Source: Isochrysis galbana (taxonomy: Eukaryota > Haptophyta > Isochrysidales > Isochrysidaceae). Taken from it: a DNA stretch of 64,000 nt. Within the stretch, counting starts at the first letter, position 1. Every line of letters starts with the position of its first letter. The position numbers were made by a program, and so were the translations under genes. The notes beneath the pieces were generated by a model that was not told the DNA's origin, did not search any database, and worked only from the letters and a program-made list of their open reading frames with translations. Below are positions 32,232 through 43,056 of this stretch, in pieces. The stretch spans positions 4,540,474-4,604,473 of the forward strand of contig CM030936.1 in the NCBI GenBank assembly GCA_018136815.1, written 5' to 3'.

Positions 32232-33392
32232 ATGGCTCTCGCCCACTCAGCGGCGGGCGTCCTCTCCCTCTTCTTTCTTTCCCTCGGCTTCGTCTTTCTC
32301 TTTGTTGGGCTCGCTCTCGTAGCTCTCCACCAAAGCCGAGAGAGAGGGAAAGGTCTCACCATCGGAGAAGAAGGAAGAGGCGGCAAGGCGGGGTGGATTT
32401 GGGTGGGCGGTGGGCGGCAGAATCGGCGCTATCGTTACCGCGAGGGCGACGAGCTTATACGAACCGCGAGCTCGCGTGTCTACCGTGGGAGAGACACGGC
32501 AGGCGCTCCCGTCTGCGTGAAGGTTGGCCTTGCAAGCGGCCAGCTACACAATGACGGCAATGTGTGGACCGACCTGCAGCATACGTCGGGCGGGTGGGCC
32601 GGGCTGCCATCGCTCCTATTGCGCGCTTCCCTGCACGATCGACCCGGTCACCAGGCGCTTGTAAGCGAGCTTTGCGGAGAGTCGCTCGAGTGGTGCATCG
32701 CACGCCGCCGAGCGAGTGACCGCTCCATAAGCATGGTCGAGACATGCGCGCTCGCGCTCGATGTGCTGCGCCACCTGCGACACGTGCATGCCGCAGGCTA
32801 TGTGTACCGCGACGTTTCTCTGGCCAACTTCCTACTGCCGCTTTACCCGCTGGCGCGCTCCGCGCCGCTGCTCTACGTCATCGACTTCGGAATCGCACAA
32901 CGCCTCACAGCCTACACGGCCAATCGTAGGCAAGACCCTTCGGGCACGCTGCGCTTCGCCTCGGTATTCCTAGGAGAGGAGCCGCTGGGATGGCGCGACG
33001 ATGTCCAGGCATTGGGCTTCCTGATTTTGGCGTGTCTAGCGGGGTCGCTCCCGTGGGACGGGGTGCTGCGCCGAGGGTGCTCGGCACGCCAGGTCAGGTC
33101 GCAACGCAAGGCGGTGGCCAGGGCGAAGCTCGAGCTTCTTCGTCGTGGGAGCAGCAGCGTACTTCCCGACCCGCGTGCTGCAGCGCTGATGGATGGCTTC
33201 TTCAAGCTGATCGATGGGCTCACACCGACGGATGCGCCACCGTACGGTGAGCTTGAGGCTCTTCTGACAAGTGCTGGCGTGCAGGCTTGCGGGTCGCATG
33301 AACGCTTTCCACCCACCGACCTCTGTAGCCTGCTTCCAGTTGGCTATCGGGTGAGAAGACGAATCTCGAGCTGGCTGTGGGGCTGGTTGTAG
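32232..33392 (+). CDS. Membrane-anchored CK1-like protein kinase
   Basis: Single exon, 386 residues, ATG at 32232. Residues 8-32 form one strongly hydrophobic segment (LSLFFLSLGFVFLFVGLALV), a signal anchor or uncleaved signal. The kinase domain is about 70-350: a degenerate glycine loop (RTASSRVYRG), VCVK with Lys97, catalytic loop YVYRDVSLANF (YRD 192-194, Asn199), and DFG at 218-220. Then GTLRFASVFLGEEPLGWRDD replaces the usual APE motif, and GFLILACLAGSLPW follows. That substrate-loop pattern is typical of the CK1/VRK group. All core catalytic residues are present, so an active Ser/Thr kinase is likely. The C-terminus (RRISSWLWGWL) is amphipathic and may also touch membrane. Confidence 0.83.
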   Translation: MALAHSAAGVLSLFFLSLGFVFLFVGLALVALHQSRERGKGLTIGEEGRGGKAGWIWVGGGRQNRRYRYREGDELIRTASSRVYRGRDTAGAPVCVKVGLASGQLHNDGNVWTDLQHTSGGWAGLPSLLLRASLHDRPGHQALVSELCGESLEWCIARRRASDRSISMVETCALALDVLRHLRHVHAAGYVYRDVSLANFLLPLYPLARSAPLLYVIDFGIAQRLTAYTANRRQDPSGTLRFASVFLGEEPLGWRDDVQALGFLILACLAGSLPWDGVLRRGCSARQVRSQRKAVARAKLELLRRGSSSVLPDPRAAALMDGFFKLIDGLTPTDAPPYGELEALLTSAGVQACGSHERFPPTDLCSLLPVGYRVRRRISSWLWGWL

Positions 33393-34182
33393 TCGCCTCG
33401 TGGCTTTGCCAGGCGTCCTCGGGCTCCCCCTGCGTCATCGCGTATGAATTGAAACGCGGGGACATCCATATGCGTGCTCAACAAGTGCATTGTCATCAGT
33501 TCTTAATTCGCAATGCGTAATGACACGAAAAAGCACGACAAAAGAATCGGCCAATGGCGTCGAACTCTCGGGCCCTCCGTGCCTCGCACCTTAGTGCTGC
33601 CCCGCGGCAGGCAGGGGGACAGGTAAATTGCCCTACTACCTCACGCTCTTCATTCACGGACGGACGCCTAACGCCTTGCGAAAGCACACAAGGCGCACTT
33701 GCGACAAACTTGCGCGCAAACCGTGCCGCCTAGCGTGCCTGCGGTGCAAAGCTAGAAGCACACCTAGAACCACCACCCACCAAATACACACACACACACA
33801 CACACAAGAATTTTCTTAATATTTTTGCCACACGCGCGTCCCGGCACAGGCATCTCGCAGCCATGGCCGCTTACTTTCCCACTCCCTACTCCTGCCTTGC
33901 GGCTCTTCCCCTCGTTCTCTACTTAGGGGCTCAAGATATGGGATTTCTAGTGGCAGGCGGTCTGTACTGAGCCCCGATGGTCTGGTCCCCTCCTCCCTCC
34001 TGCGCCATCGAGCGGCCAGCTGTCTTTTGCTTTTTCTTGTCGTCTTGTTGTGGTTGGTTTGCAAGCGCTACGAGGTGTGCGTGCTTGCCTGTTATTGTGG
34101 CGGAGGGTTGGTTGTTTTCAAGCCAGTTTTGTTGTGGTGTGAAGTGCGTGTACGACTTGGGTGAGGTGTGTGCTCATCACGA
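33393..34182. other. Intergenic with a T3-class LINE tail fragment
   Basis: From 33812 to about 33960 the complement matches the T3 3' region seen at 63742 and 53806 (CTTAATATTTTTGCC, CTCTACTTAGGGGC). An (AC)n run precedes it at 33788-33806. No gene. Confidence 0.45.
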
Positions 34183-34370
34183 TCAACTAACTTTTAAGTT
34201 AATTGCGATGGAGCGCGCCGGCGCGACTCTCCCTTCCTCAGCTCAGGCCCCCCCGCGGAGGGCGGCCCTAAGCCCTAAGTTTACCATCCCCATCCCCATG
34301 GCCATGGGCCATGGGCCATGGCCATGGGCACTAGTTACGGGCGACGCGACCGCGTCCGCCCTCTGAGGCC
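34183..34370 (+). mobile_element. LINE 5'-end fragment
   Basis: Hairpin AACTAACTT-TT-AAGTTAATT (one mismatch), then GCGATGGAGCGCGCCGGCG with ATG at 34208. The short frame (MERAGATLPSSAQAPPRRAA) ends at 34366. CCATGG/GGCCAT palindromes repeat at 34295-34330. Same subfamily as the 5' end at 23058. Confidence 0.6.
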
Positions 34371-35371
34371 AAGCAGGTGCGTGCGACCCCGGTCGCGCCA
34401 CACGGCCCGTGGCCCCGGCCACACCACACACAACAATCATGCTGGCTCCCCCCATGGGGTCAGTGCGCTTGCAATTTGCAGATCCCAACCAAGCAGACCA
34501 GCACACATCATGCGGACACAGCCACCAGCTTTCATTGGGCATGTCTCGTGGCAGAGGCCACTCTCTCTCGCCCTGGCGACAGCCACGCTACTCCGGCAGC
34601 GCGGCCCGAGAGCGAGACCGGGTGGCCCTCATGGTCATGGGCACAACTCACTAACGATCAACTTCAACTACTCAACGTACAAAATACAAAATATCACTTA
34701 GGCCCACAAAAGAGCGCAACTGAAACTGACGGGTGACGGGCACGCAGCATCAAGCAAGACCAGCCCCACCCTCAACAGGACGCTAAACAACACACGCCGT
34801 CCCAAACCCTCTGTCCAACGACGCTGCTACCTTCACTACACTCACATCTGTCTCCCTCTCTGACAGAGGCCAAACTCTGCAAAAACGAAGAATAACAGCA
34901 ATGGACTTACGACGCCGCACATACGACTTATCATTCCACCGCAAGAGGCAAGACGGTGACTTCACCCTACACGACACGACGGTAGAGTGTAAGATCTTAT
35001 GGCTAGTGAGCGTTCTTGATTGAATACCATCAGGAAATGGTCAAAGTCGCGTGCATGGCGGGTGGCGAGAGATGTTGCTATAAATAAGATTTGTATTAAC
35101 AACTTGCTTAAAGTTGCTTAAATAAAGCGTAAGTTACAAGTAAGACTAAGGGCCAACACTACATATAGCTGACATTCAATATCACCGCACCTGCCACACT
35201 TAGTATGCAGTGTGCGTCTAGTCTGGTTAGGCCGAGTGGGCGCCGCCATGCCCTGCCATGTCCCCTGCTCCAAATGGGGGAACATGATGTCAGGCAAGCT
35301 TGGTGCCACCGCATCCTCCAGCCCGCATTGGCATCTGAGCACTCTTGCAACGCCACAGCACAAGAAATGGC
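34371..35371. other. Intergenic, nothing recognised
   Basis: No gene seen. The right part is probably the 3' untranslated region of the minus-strand TBCB gene. Confidence 0.35.
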
Positions 35372-36362
35372 TCACTTTGCCCCGCCCTCCTCCTCATCCG
35401 AGTCTTCAAAAATGTCCCTCTCCGGGTAGTCGCCCACCAGCAGCTTGTCGGGCCGCAAGAAGCCGCCATAGTTCGGCGGACACTCGAAAAAACGAGAGGT
35501 GCGGCCGAGTTTGGACGTGATTGAGCCGTCATTTTTGCCGACCGGCTCATCGTACTGCACCCCAACCCACCACCCAGCCGCGATGGCGGGGATTTTGCCC
35601 ACGTACTTCACCTCGCCCCGCTTACCACCGAGCGTCACTTCGCATCGATCCCCCACTTTGATCTTTGCTGCGAGGTCTGCATAGGCATCATCATTAGTCT
35701 CGCGTTCCTTCCACGGCTCGGGGACGAAGTTGGGGTCGGCCTTCATGCGCTGCGCGTCTTGACGCTCCTTGATCTCTTTTGCAAACGACCAGGTGGGATC
35801 GGCGCGCTTCTTTTCCTCCTTCCACCTTCGGAAGTTGTCCTCGCGCTTGAGGTAGTCCTCCTCCGAGATCTCGTACTTCTTTACGAGCGAGACATCCTCC
35901 AGCTGGCCGCCAGCGGAGAGCGAGTGTGGGTCAAGGTCTGTAATGTGTATGGTGTATCCGTCCATCGGCGAGAAGTACCCCAGCATAAGAGAGTCGTCTG
36001 ACATGTCGGCGACCACTTGCGAATTCTCGTCGAGCAGCGTAAGATGCATGAAGAGCGAGCCCGTGCCGGTGTGCTTGCGCAGCTTCTCCTTGACCGTCTC
36101 GATGTTCATGTGCCGGTCCAGGCGGATTTCAAACATACGCGCCTGCAGGTTGGAGTGCGTCACGTGGAGGAGCACCTGCGGCGCGAGCAAGCAGCAAGGT
36201 GTAAGGACGGAGAGGCGAGCCAGAAGAGAGGCAGCAAAAGCGACACCGCAGCATAGTGAGTGTGCATCGCAATCTGGAGCAGCGTACCGTCGACTCCGCG
36301 CGCGCCTGGCCCCCAGAGTCCCAGCCCACATAGTCCTTGAGCTCGTTTAGGGCGACGCTCAT
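35372..36362 (-). CDS. TBCB: Tubulin-folding cofactor B
   Basis: Two exons: 36362-36288 (25 codons) and 36175-35372, joined in phase 0 across a 112-nt GT-AG intron, giving 292 residues, close to the family's usual size. A ubiquitin-like domain occupies about 26-108 (VLLHVTHSNLQARMFEIRLD; FSPMDGYTIHITDLD). A charged linker with EDVSLVKKYEISEEDY follows, matching TBCB proteins. The CAP-Gly domain is about 197-272, with GWWVGVQYDEP and the tubulin-tail binding motif GKNDGS (238-243). The C-terminus is acidic (EDSDEEEGGAK) and lacks the EEY/F-like end of some relatives. TBCB receives alpha-tubulin from chaperonin and works with TBCE. It is divergent from the JMJD8-like gene across a 700-bp GA/CT region. 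Confidence 0.95.
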
Positions 36363-36941
36363 CGACGTGGAGAGGGAGGGAGGGAGTGGAGGGAGAGGGC
36401 GGGAGGAAAAGAGAGGGAGGGAGGGAGGGAGAGGGAAGGAGGGTGGGAAGGAGAGCGAAGGAGAGGAAGGAAGGGAAGGACAGGGGAGAGAGGGAGGGAG
36501 GAACAGGCCGGGGAGGGGGCCAGAGGGAAGGCCAGTGTGCAGAGGGGACGCGACTTGGTGAGTGGCGGAGAGGGAGAGGGGAGAGAGAAGGGAGAGAGAG
36601 GGAGGTGGGGGAAGGGCGTGGGGGGCGTCGAGCGGCGCGGGCGGCGGAGAGGCGCCAACGGCCCGCGGGAGAGAGAAAAAGAAAAGAAAAGGGGGGGGGG
36701 GGGGGGGGGGGGGCGGGGGCGAGGGAGGGGGAGAGATACCGGCGGGGGGCCTCGTCTCCGCCCTTCCCCCACCCACCAAGGCTATTCTTGGAAGGGGAAG
36801 GATGGATCCACGCGTGCTGCAACCATAAGTACATAACTACGCAGTAGTATTAAGAAACGCGCCTCGCTTACACCCTCTGCCGCCACACTCCGTCTCCCTC
36901 CCTCCCTCCCTCCCTCTCGTTCTCTCTCTCTCTCTTCACCT

Positions 36942-36998
<57 letters not shown>

Positions 36999-37059
36999 CC
37001 CCCCCCCCCCCTCCCCCCCGCCCCCCCCCTTCCCCCTCCCACCCACGCAGTGAAGCTCG
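36363..37059. promoter_or_regulatory. Divergent intergenic region of GA and CT tracts with poly-G
   Basis: Between TBCB (-) and the JMJD8-like gene (+). The left half is GA/GGGA-rich, and a run of about 27 G (36688-36714) follows. From 36890 the sequence becomes (CT)n, then poly-C. Each gene thus has CT on its own sense strand at its start. It probably contains both promoters (inference); no defined motif is visible. Confidence 0.55.
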
Positions 37060-38613
37060 ATGTGGCTCATTCTCTCTCTCTCTCTCTCCGTCTCTGGCTC
37101 GACCTGCAAGGTGGACGAGGCCGCATTAAGCGAGGCGGAGGCAGCGCTCAGCCGCAACTCTCGCTCGGCGCCTCACCACTCAGCCCTCGCGAGGCTCTAC
37201 GCGAGGGCGGGCAGAGTGGAGGAGGCGGAGAGGCTCTTTGCTGCAGCAGCAGCCATCGCCCCGCCCTCTCTCATTCGCATCGCCGCTGCACGCCCCTACG
37301 CCCTCGCAGTCTACTCGGCGAGCGCTCCGCCCACCACGCACGAGCGGCTGCCGGTTGGCGACAGCGGGGGATGGCCGAGTGAGGAGGCGCGTGTGACCGA
37401 GGCCATGACAGAGAGCGAGGCCTGCCCCGATGTCGACGTGCGCGCCAACCTGTCGCCCGAGCAATTCTGGGAGGAGTACGTGCTTCCGGGCAAGCCAGTC
37501 CTGCTGCCCATGGGCCTACTCCGACCATGGGGTGCGCCACCCTTCACCAAGTGGTCACGTACTGAGCTTCTTGAGCGCGCGGGCCACCGGCCCACCAGCG
37601 TCATTGAGGCCAGCCACGGCGTTACGGATGCCGAGTACCGTAATGGCGCAGCCGCGCGCCGGCCAGAAATTGCTGTTGGCTCCGGTTCCAGTGCTGGGAC
37701 GACGCCCACCACCCTCTTACAGTTTGTACTCGACGCAGACGCGTGGCAAGCTCGAGAGAGGCCTCGCGGTACGACGGGCTTGGCGGCCAGTCCCACACGC
37801 CTTTCGGCCACCAAGCTGCGGGTGCCACGCGCTTCAGGGGAGAAGCGCGACGTTGTGGAGGAGCTCATTCTGAATGCCCACGACGCGGATCCCCCCTATC
37901 TCTTCTCGGCAGAAGGCGCGCTTGCCGCCGAGCTTGCTGCTGACTTTGAGCTGGCGGGACTTGCTATTTCGCCCCACTTCCTCCCTCTTAACAAGGTGAT
38001 TACGCCGATGAGCGGTGCTGAGGCCGCACAGTGCTGCCCGTGAGTGCTCAGTCTATCGTTGTCACCCACAATTCCTACACGCTCACTGCAGGCCAAGCGC
38101 ATCTTCTTCCTCGGCCCGAGCCGCTCAGGCACATTTTTCCATGCGCACTCCCACACATTCAACGTGCTCGCGCACGGCGCAAAGCATTGGCTTCTGCTCC
38201 CACCGGGCGCCCCTTACGGCGCACAGGGGAGGACGGCAGCAGCGTGGTTGGAGCGGCTCAAGCGCGGCGGCGACACGGCAGACGAGGTGTCGCCGGCCGA
38301 CTCCCCGCCGGCATTGAGATGCACACAGCGTGCTGGGCAGGTGCGCCCTGGTCGCTGCCGATGCACTACGCACGCACTCGACACGTATCTTACAGTGCAA
38401 GAGCACTCGTCACAGCTGCTCAACGTCCACACTTGCTGCCACACAGAGCGCGCCATTGCACAACTACCTCCGTCCTATCCCGCCTACTCCTGCTTGCAGG
38501 TGCTGTTTGTACCAAGTGGTTGGAATCACGCGACGACGAATCTCGGCTGGGCAGTGGGAGTGGCCGCTGAGGTTGGCGACGTGGCCATGATGGAGGCTGC
38601 CTCGCGCATGTAG
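37060..38613 (+). CDS. JMJD8-like JmjC-domain protein
   Basis: Exons 37060-37995, 38092-38340 and 38500-38613, phase 0, GT-AG introns of 96 and 159 nt; 432 residues. The N-terminus MWLILSLSLSVSGSTC looks like an ER signal peptide. Residues about 45-75 form one TPR-like hairpin (HHSALARLYARAGRVEEAER). The JmjC fold spans about 120-425: SPEQFWEEYVLPGKPVLL, FFLGPSRSGTFFHAHSHTFN, KHWLLLPPGAPYG, and VLFVPSGWNHATTN. The metal triad would be His329, His331 and His405, with His in place of the usual Asp/Glu, as I recall for JMJD8, an ER-lumen protein. Catalytic activity is uncertain. The last exon lies in a tandem duplication, and an alternative ending to 38789 is possible. Other starts cannot be excluded. 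Confidence 0.8.
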
Positions 38614-38737
38614 CTGAATGGAATCTCAAGTCCGTGTGACGGACACAGGTGGCCGCCGAGGTCGGCGATGTGCCCATGATGGAGGCTGCCTCGCGCATGT
38701 ATCTGGATGGAATCACAAGTCCGTATGACGGACACAG
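38560..38737 (+). repeat. 89-bp tandem duplication over the end of the JMJD8-like gene
   Basis: GTGGCCGCTGAGGTTGGCGA at 38560 recurs as GTGGCCGCCGAGGTCGGCGA at 38649, and the copies run in parallel to CGGACACAGG. Copy 1 carries ATG-TAG (stop at 38611-38613). Copy 2 has ATG-TAT and continues open to a stop at 38787-38789. Confidence 0.9.
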
Positions 38738-38799
38738 GATCAGGGACTTCATGATATTGTTACCGCACACACGGCCATGGACCCAGTAAAACGTTCTAC

Positions 38800-39605
38800 A
38801 CCCCCACTCCCCCGGCCCTTCCGCCGTCCATCAGCCGATGAACTTCTTGAAGATTACTACGCTGCTAAACGCTATCCCTTCCGCTGGGGTCCACATCCGA
38901 CACCGCCTTTACCCCACCCTCACTCCCCTTTTTGCCCCCACCCCCTCGTTCCTTTATGTTCGGTTTTGCGGGGGGTCGACCCAAGTGCGCTACCTTGGGT
39001 CTAGCGTGGGGGAGGGGGGCGGGCCTATTAACTCGCAGTTACGAGGAGGCGCTTTATTGTCGTGTCTCTTTGTGGGGGGCCAGCCAAGAGTCTTTCCCCA
39101 TGTCCATCAGCTGATGAGTGGGGTTTTTCGAGACCACTGCCGCTTTGGCTTGTTGGTTTTGTCAAAACCATGTGTCGAGAATTTGCTTCCAGTTTGCTTG
39201 GCGGGCATCTAGGTAGTTGAGGATCCTCTTGGCTCGAAGCGCCCTTACGTGCTGGATGACCTTATCTTTGTAAAGATAGTGCGCCCCCCCATGCTGCCAT
39301 TAGGCACCTCCCCTTGTGCACTAGTCTAGGGGGAAAGGGGTGAAGGGCTTAGATATGGACCGGTGCCCCCCCCCCCCCCCCTGATCGTGGCTCGTGCACG
39401 CTGTTCGCGGTGGCCGATGCGGGAGGCGCTGTGGTGTGGTGGCTTCGTGTGCCCACCTGGGTGGGCAAGCTCATCCTGGCGCGGTCGCTTTGGCGACAGC
39501 GGCGTGTCCATCAACTCTTTGTCCATCCAGCGCGGCGAGGGCGGCGGCAGCGAGGGAGGGCGGCGGCGCGCGCTCCATGACCCCATCAGTTTACTGATAG
39601 TTGGA
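38800..39605 (-). mobile_element. LINE pieces ending in a family 5' hairpin
   Basis: The 5' end at 39604 has CAACT, the hairpin ATCAGT-AA-ACTGAT (39585-39598) and ATGGAGCGCGCGCC at 39578. At 39290-39365 lies a segment similar to the E element near its 3' part (GGGCTTAGATATGG). At 38945-39000 a T2-like piece (GTTCCTTTATGTTCGG) matches 29615 and 57745. A mosaic of fragments; no ORF. Confidence 0.55.
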
Positions 39606-40036
39606 AGGCACAAAGAGAGAGCAAAGGATGGCAGGTCCCACAGCAAAGCGCAGCTGAGCATTAAGACACGTGCGACGCACACGCACTGCACCGTCCTTAC
39701 AAGAGTTCCAGCACCATCTTCAGCACACTTGAATAACGAGACACGGATATCAAATGTAGGTGTACAACAACACATTCGTACTAGGGCACTCGCAGCCGGG
39801 ATGATTAGTTCGATGATGCATAGGCGCTAGGGCCTTTCGCGTCGCACGAGTTAGGCTGCTACGCTTTATGGCTCGTTGTCCGCATCAGCTGTCGCCGCTG
39901 TCCCTAGCTCAAAGTACGATACGTCGTGATAGCATGATGTGCGTGCACGCAAAGCGGCGTGGCCTGCTCACCACCCACTAGTTTATCATTCGCGCGCTCG
40001 GCGTGCAGCGTCCGCGCGGAAGGCGTCGCTGTCCCG
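39606..40036. other. Intergenic, nothing recognised
   Basis: Downstream of the minus-strand PPR gene. No motif seen. Confidence 0.35.
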
Positions 40037-42358
40037 TCACGCCGTCTTGGGTGTAATATCCTCGGGCGGCGAAAATTGGATGCGAATGCGCTCGAGCTTG
40101 CCCAGTCGCACACCCGCCTTTTCAGGACAGCACTCTAACTTGAGAAGCCGCTCATATGCCGGCACGGCGAGACGGGTCACGTCGGCCAGCCGGATGGTGG
40201 GCGACGTGGTGCGCATAGGACGCCCGCTGGCGTAGCGCGAGGCCTTCCCGTTCTCATATGCCGTCCACCACGACTTGTCGGCTTCGAGCCCAGCGGAACG
40301 CATCGCGAAGACAACACGCAACGCCTCGTCGGGGCGCGTGCCTGCACCGCAAACACGCAAGAGGGCATGGGTGACCGAGCATTCGAGGGTCGGCTGGCCT
40401 GGCGGTGTAGTTCCAGGCGCTGCCGGCACGCCGGCCTCAGCTCGCCTTGCGCTGCGCAGCATGGGCAGCACTTCACTCCGCCATATGGCGAATGCGCCGT
40501 CGACATCGCCACCGCATGCCGCAATCGCAGCGTGCGCTAGGGCTGCAGGCGGCGCCTCTGCATTGACCGCGCCGGACTCGATGGCGTCCCGTAGCAGGGC
40601 GGCAGCGGTGGTACGTCGCGCGTGACGTGAATCGCCACTCGCGAACCTACGCTTCCCGTCGCCCACGTTTGCTCCAGTTCCAACGCCGGCGAGGACGAAC
40701 AATGCCTCGTCGCTTGTCGCGCGGATGGCCGTCAACGCGATGGAGTACGAGTGAGCGTCGGGAGCTGCAGCGGGCGGCGCGCGCAGCCAACGTGCAGCTG
40801 GACGCACCCGTGGCGGTTCACAGCCCTCGCCTGCTGCGACAGCAGCCATCCGCTCAAAGTGGTCGAGGGCGCCGAGGGCGTCGCCCGCGCGCAGGAGCGC
40901 GCGCATGTAGAGATTATGCGATGACGCGGATGTGGCGGCGTCTGCCCACTGCCGCCGCTCGCCATCACGCTGCATCAGCCCGAGAAGCCGCGGCGCAGCG
41001 AGAGGCTTGCCATGCGCTATGTACGACTCGATCAAGTGATGCCATAGCCGCGGGTCGCGGGCCACGCGGCGGCGGCGGCCCCAGCGCCATACAGAGCGCG
41101 CGCGGGCGAGGTTTGGCTGTAGTCGCAGGAGCGTTGAGATGGTGATGGCGTCGGGCGGCTGTCCGAGCCGTGCCATGTCACGCAATGCCCACGAGTATTC
41201 GCGGCCGCTCGCGCCGAGCCAATCGATGAGCGTGTTGAACGTGTCGACCCTAGGCGCTGGCGCGAGCGCGCCGAACAACTCGGGTGCACCGTCTGGGAGA
41301 GGTGATAGCACGTCCCTGACCCCGGCAGCCGGCCGCACAGAACCGTGCCGGGACGGATGCTGTGCCTCTGCCGTGCGCCGCATCACACCATACAACTCGA
41401 GCGCCCCCTCGACGTCATGCCGCTGGAGCCTCGAACGCATCGCCATGTTCCAAGCAACAGCGCTGCACGCGGCGCTCCGCTCACGCCGCAGCGAAGGGTC
41501 CTGGCCGTGGGCAGCGGCTTTATCTCCGTCCTTGGGCCCTGCAGTTGCTTGAGCGAGCAGGCAGCGGAACAGCGCCTCCACCTCGTCCGGCATCTCTGCC
41601 GCGCTAGCGGCCGACATAGCACCGAGCAGCGACCACTCATCAGGCGGTGTGCCAGGCCAGCCGACCCCATCCCTCGCACGCTCGAACAGCCGGAGCGCAG
41701 CGAGCGGCCGGCGCGCGCGTGTCTCTGCCTTCATGAGCGCGTTGAGGGTGTGCGCGCCGGGCGTGAGCCGCGCGCGCCGCAGCTTGCGGTAGGCGGACCA
41801 TGCACTGATTCGGTCGCGACGCTCGGCCGCAGCATGGATGAGCAAGTCGAATGAGCCGGCCGATAGTGGGACGCCGCAGGCAACAAAGCGGTCTAGCGCA
41901 TCCGTCGCCGCGCGCAGCCGACCGCTCCGCATCAGCGCGATCAGCTCGAGATGAGCGCTCGCGCTGTCAGGCTGTAGCTTCGCGTGGCCCTGCATGTGGT
42001 CATGGAGCACAGCCGCCGCCTTGTCAGGAGCGCGGCGCGAAAGACGCATCAGGCGGCAGTAGATGGCGCGCGCCTCGGCCTCACTCGGCCGCGTGGCGAG
42101 CGCCGCCTCCAGGTGGCGAAGGCAGCCTGAAACATCGCCCTCGAGCAGAGCTCCCTCAGCGAGGTGCGCACGCTCTCTCCACTCAAGGAGAGCACAGATT
42201 GGCCCGCGGCCGGCGCGGGGCGTCGAGCCTACGCCGATTGTGGGCCGAGCGCAGTGTTTTGGCGGCCATGAGGAGAGAGAGAGAAGGGAGAGAGAGGGAG
42301 AGAGAACGGAGAGGGGCGGGGGCTTTTGAGATAAGAGCAGGGAGAAGTGCTCTCGCAT
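40037..42358 (-). CDS. Pentatricopeptide repeat protein
   Basis: Single exon, 773 residues, ATG complementary to 42356-42358. The N-terminus (MREHFSLLLSQKPPPLSVLS, Ser/Leu-rich, few acids) could be an organelle transit peptide. Degenerate PPR hairpins run from about 65 to 700: SAGSFDLLIHAAAERRDRIS, AHTLNALMKAETRARRPLAA, WNMAMRSRLQRHDVEGALEL, DTFNTLIDWLGASGREYSWA, HNLYMRALLRAGDALGALDH, and THALLRVCGAGTRPDEALRV. There is no DYW, SMR or other C-terminal domain. PPR proteins bind organelle RNA for processing or translation; the target is unknown. Its sense-strand upstream flank is CT-rich. Confidence 0.85.
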   Translation of the reverse strand: MREHFSLLLSQKPPPLSVLSPSLSLLSLSSWPPKHCARPTIGVGSTPRAGRGPICALLEWRERAHLAEGALLEGDVSGCLRHLEAALATRPSEAEARAIYCRLMRLSRRAPDKAAAVLHDHMQGHAKLQPDSASAHLELIALMRSGRLRAATDALDRFVACGVPLSAGSFDLLIHAAAERRDRISAWSAYRKLRRARLTPGAHTLNALMKAETRARRPLAALRLFERARDGVGWPGTPPDEWSLLGAMSAASAAEMPDEVEALFRCLLAQATAGPKDGDKAAAHGQDPSLRRERSAACSAVAWNMAMRSRLQRHDVEGALELYGVMRRTAEAQHPSRHGSVRPAAGVRDVLSPLPDGAPELFGALAPAPRVDTFNTLIDWLGASGREYSWALRDMARLGQPPDAITISTLLRLQPNLARARSVWRWGRRRRVARDPRLWHHLIESYIAHGKPLAAPRLLGLMQRDGERRQWADAATSASSHNLYMRALLRAGDALGALDHFERMAAVAAGEGCEPPRVRPAARWLRAPPAAAPDAHSYSIALTAIRATSDEALFVLAGVGTGANVGDGKRRFASGDSRHARRTTAAALLRDAIESGAVNAEAPPAALAHAAIAACGGDVDGAFAIWRSEVLPMLRSARRAEAGVPAAPGTTPPGQPTLECSVTHALLRVCGAGTRPDEALRVVFAMRSAGLEADKSWWTAYENGKASRYASGRPMRTTSPTIRLADVTRLAVPAYERLLKLECCPEKAGVRLGKLERIRIQFSPPEDITPKTA

Positions 42359-42454
42359 CGTGGGGTGTGTGTAGGCGGGGTGGGAGGGAAGACGAGAGGG
42401 AAGCAGGGAGAGAAGAGAGAGAGGGGGGCGATCGTAAGGTATGAGGAAAACAGC

Positions 42455-42595
42455 GGGGGTGAGCAGGTCTGGAGAGATCTGTTAAAACGGCTGTTTTTAT
42501 AGGGGATCGACACCCCCCCCCCCAAGGGTGAGCAGGTCTAGAAAGACAGTCAAAACAGCTGCTATTTTGGGGAACCGACCCCCCCCCCAGTAACC
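42455..42595. repeat. Tandem 70-bp duplication with poly-C ends
   Basis: GGGTGAGCAGGTCT...GGGG-ATCGAC-poly-C occurs twice in succession (42458 and 42526), diverged by about a fifth. Each copy holds a self-complementary AACGGCTGTTTT/AACAGCTGCTATT segment. It lies upstream of the PPR gene. Confidence 0.7.
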
Positions 42596-43048
42596 ACCTA
42601 TAAATGGACTGAGTATTAGCTACCTATTATGGGCTGAGTGCCGCTAGACTGCTTTACTACTACCACTCTCCACGCCACGACCCACACAGAGATGGGCCGT
42701 ATGAATAGATCATTCATGAAGATCTCTTATCTCCTAGGATGGGTGGTGACTGTGCGAGTGGAGGGGGGCGGCGCGCGCTCCAACTATACATAATGAATGG
42801 CCTCCCCATCGTTATGACTATATCTGTGACCCTTCTCTCGTTATGACCAGATCTGATCCGCTAAGATAGCAAGAGAAGATGAGTAATTCTCATGTGTAAG
42901 CGCTCTAGAGTACACAGACGACTTGTGACTTGTATTCGTCCACAGCCTTGCAGTTGAATTTCGCCTCCAAATTTCTCATAAAAATCGTTTTGTGTGTGTG
43001 TGTGTGTGGGGGGGTATAAGGAGTGGGAGGAGGAATTCGGGGGCATCT
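42596..43048. other. Intergenic with a LINE 5'-end remnant
   Basis: At 42768-42800 GGCGGCGCGCGCTCCAACTATACATAATG looks like a minus-strand family start that has lost the ATG-proximal part and hairpin. (GT)n lies at 42992-43008. No gene. Confidence 0.4.
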
Positions 43049-43056
43049 ATCAGTTT

